From contig OX336348.1 of NCBI GenBank assembly GCA_946902875.1, forward strand, positions 19,369,741 through 19,433,740: DNA of 64,000 bases, given 5' to 3'. Shown here piece after piece: positions 56,601-59,600 of this stretch (positions are counted from its first letter, which is position 1; every line of letters starts with the position of its first letter). The stretch is from Nematopogon swammerdamellus. Its lineage: Eukaryota > Arthropoda > Insecta > Lepidoptera > Adelidae. The translations under genes and the position numbers were made by a program. The notes beneath the pieces are model-generated. The model did not search any database. It was not told where the DNA came from and saw nothing but the letters and a program-made list of their open reading frames with translations.

Positions 56601-59600
56601 AGTACATTAATAGCAAAAGAATTCTAAAAAAAACTGAAATAAAAAACTATTTAAAAAAATATAAAAACCGCCTTCAAAAATGTATGAAATAAAAAAAACC
56701 GAACCCTAGAGTTGAAGGCGGTGCTAAAGCAAGCAAAAATGATGCATGAAAGAAAACATGAGTGGATGACATCCTTTGTGATTTATGTAGCCTTCTTTAG
56801 CACCGCCTTCAACTCTAGGGTTGGTTTTTTTTTTATTTCATACATTTTTGAAGGCGTTTTTTATATTTTTTTAATATCCAATGATTTTCGCTTTGAATTT
56901 TTCTAATTAAAAATATACAAATTAGCTTTTCCTCGGCAGGAGCTGAACCGCGAGCTGCAGCGAACGCTGAAGCGATGCGAGCAGCTGGAGGCGCGAGCTG
57001 CCGAACCGCCGGACCCTTCCACGCCCACAGGTCTGCTACATCTTGTTTTTTGTTTATTGTCAGCCTCGGCACAGATTACTTAATAGTTACTTCGTAACAG
57101 ATAGATCTCTCCATAGAAAAAGTTCCATACCTACGGCTTTAATAGCCTACTGTTTTACGCCGCCAATCGCTGCGTGCGAATATGTACCTAAACGATCGAG
57201 TGTAAAGTGCATTATTGCTTTGCAGCTGCGCGCAGTTGCGTGGGCGCGCGTGTAGGTATGTTCCGCGCGGCTGCCGGCAGCACACTGAATTATGGATCTC
57301 CGGCGGTCCTCCGGGCGGTAGGTAGTTGGCGCGCGCAAGTACATAGAATAGGCCTGGCCTCGGTAGCGCATAGTGGTGCGGTCGGTCGACTGTTGTTAAG
57401 CAACGCTGAGCGCGGTCAGTACTCGGATGGGTGACCGCTCGACTGTTGGAGGCTGACCGCGGTTCGAATTTCACGTAAAACTGTAGCAACCTTCCCTTCT
57501 TACCTTACTAGGTGGTAGGGTTTATCCCGGCCGGGTTGGTACCACCGCACTGAATAAAACGTCGGTCGAAACGGCTAATGTAAATAGTTCGTGTTTTCCG
57601 CCCAGTTAAGTGTAGCCGACATGAGATGAAGGGAAGCACTGACACGGCACCTAGTTCACCCGGTGTTTATGGGCTGACATCACGGATGTTGTAGGTGATG
57701 TAGACAACCGTGTCAGTTTCCATAAAAAAAAAACTATTGGAGCCCGATTTTGCGAGCAACAATTCAAAATGCCGTAAAAACTCAGGACATTACTTTTGCC
57801 CCTTTTAGTATAAGTGCAGCCCTGTATATACGGGGTCACTCTAGCTAGTTGGTGCTACGCTGACTCTTTCACTGTTCGTGCAGCCAAGCTGTGGAATTGG
57901 CTCCCTCTATACATTCGTATTTCTCCTACTGTCAACATTTAAAAAAATAATATTTACAATTAATACTTGACCTCCTCAGTGTAACATTTTATGCACATTA
58001 GCACTGTTCGCCCAATGGTCAATTATATGTGTATGTATGTATGTTTATTCATACCTATTTATAATTAGTTACTATACTCCTTAAAATATAGCATGATACC
58101 TGTGACAGCTGTCATCGAGAACATGTGCATGAAGTTCCGTATTTTTTACAGTAAAATGCACGCAATACAACGTCATACTTTGTTGAAATGTAAGCCTGAC
58201 AATTGTCACGCATACAAAGAAATGTCACTCTGACATCTGTCACGCATACAAAGAAATGTCACTGACATCTGTCACGCATACAAAGAAATGTCACTCTGAC
58301 ATCTGTCACGCATACAAAGAAATGTCACTCTGACATCTGTCACGCGTATCAAGCTATATTTTACGAACTATATTCTCTCACATTATCTGTGCGCCTACTT
58401 ATACACACTTTACCACATTTTTTTTTTTTTATGGAAACTGACACCGTTGGCTACATCACCTACAACATCCGTGATGTCAGCCAATAGCACCGGGTGAACT
58501 TGGTGCCACGTCAGTGCTTCCCTTCGGTCGTGCCGGCTACACTGAACTGGACGGAAAACACAAACTATTTACATAGCCGTTTCGACCGACCTTTCATTCA
58601 GTGCGGTGGTAGCAATCCGGGCGGGTTAAACCCTACCACCTTGTAATATAAGAAGGGAGTCATATCCCTTAGTCGCCTTTTACGACATACAGTCGGGGAG
58701 AGATGCAGTGGGGCTATTCTTTTAAAGTACCGGCCCCACACGGTACAACACGGTACACATCTCAAAGGTTTGCTCTAATATAATGCAGATCTGCATTCAG
58801 CCGACCTTTTTGTACCTTATTTTATCGTAAAATAGTACATACATATACATATCACACACGCTGAATCCCGACAATTGGGGTAAGCAGAGTAATCGGTGTT
58901 GTGCTGCAAGAACTCTGGTAAATTACAGCACAACACCGACCACCACGTTTCGCAAAGTATTCGAACAAGATTAAATCGATCAAGCAGCAAGTAAGGCACG
59001 AAGACCCACCTGCTGCACGACTCGGTGGAAGTACCGCGCCAAGGTGAGAGGTGGCGAGCCTGTCGCCCTTTAGCACGGCATCTTGTCCTTGTCCCTTAGT
59101 AGCCTTTTACGACATTCACGGGGAGAGATGCAGTGGGGCTATTCTTTTTAAGTACCGGCACCACACGGTACCGTAACTCGTAAAATAGTGTACATTAAAA
59201 AAATTAATACAAATAAAATTTATCCAGCGCTCATGATACTGCCTGCAGGGTCGATAAGCTCGCTCAGCAGCATCGAGGGTGCCGCCGGGGTCGGGGGCGG
59301 CGGCGGAGGCGGCGGGGCGGGGAGCAGCTCCGCGGGGGGAGCGGCCGGCGACGAGGGCCGCGTCAACGGACACGCACGATCGGACAGCGCACCGGACGCA
59401 CAGGTTGTTGTTGTTTTTTTTTTTTTTTATGGAAACTGACACGGTTGGCTACATCACCTACAACATCCGTGATGTCAGCCCATAACACCGGGTGAACTTG
59501 GTGCCAAGTCAGTGCTCCCTTCGGTCGTGCCGGCTACACTGAACTGGACGGAAAACACATAGCCGTTTCGACCGACCTTTCATTCAGTGCGGTGGTACCA

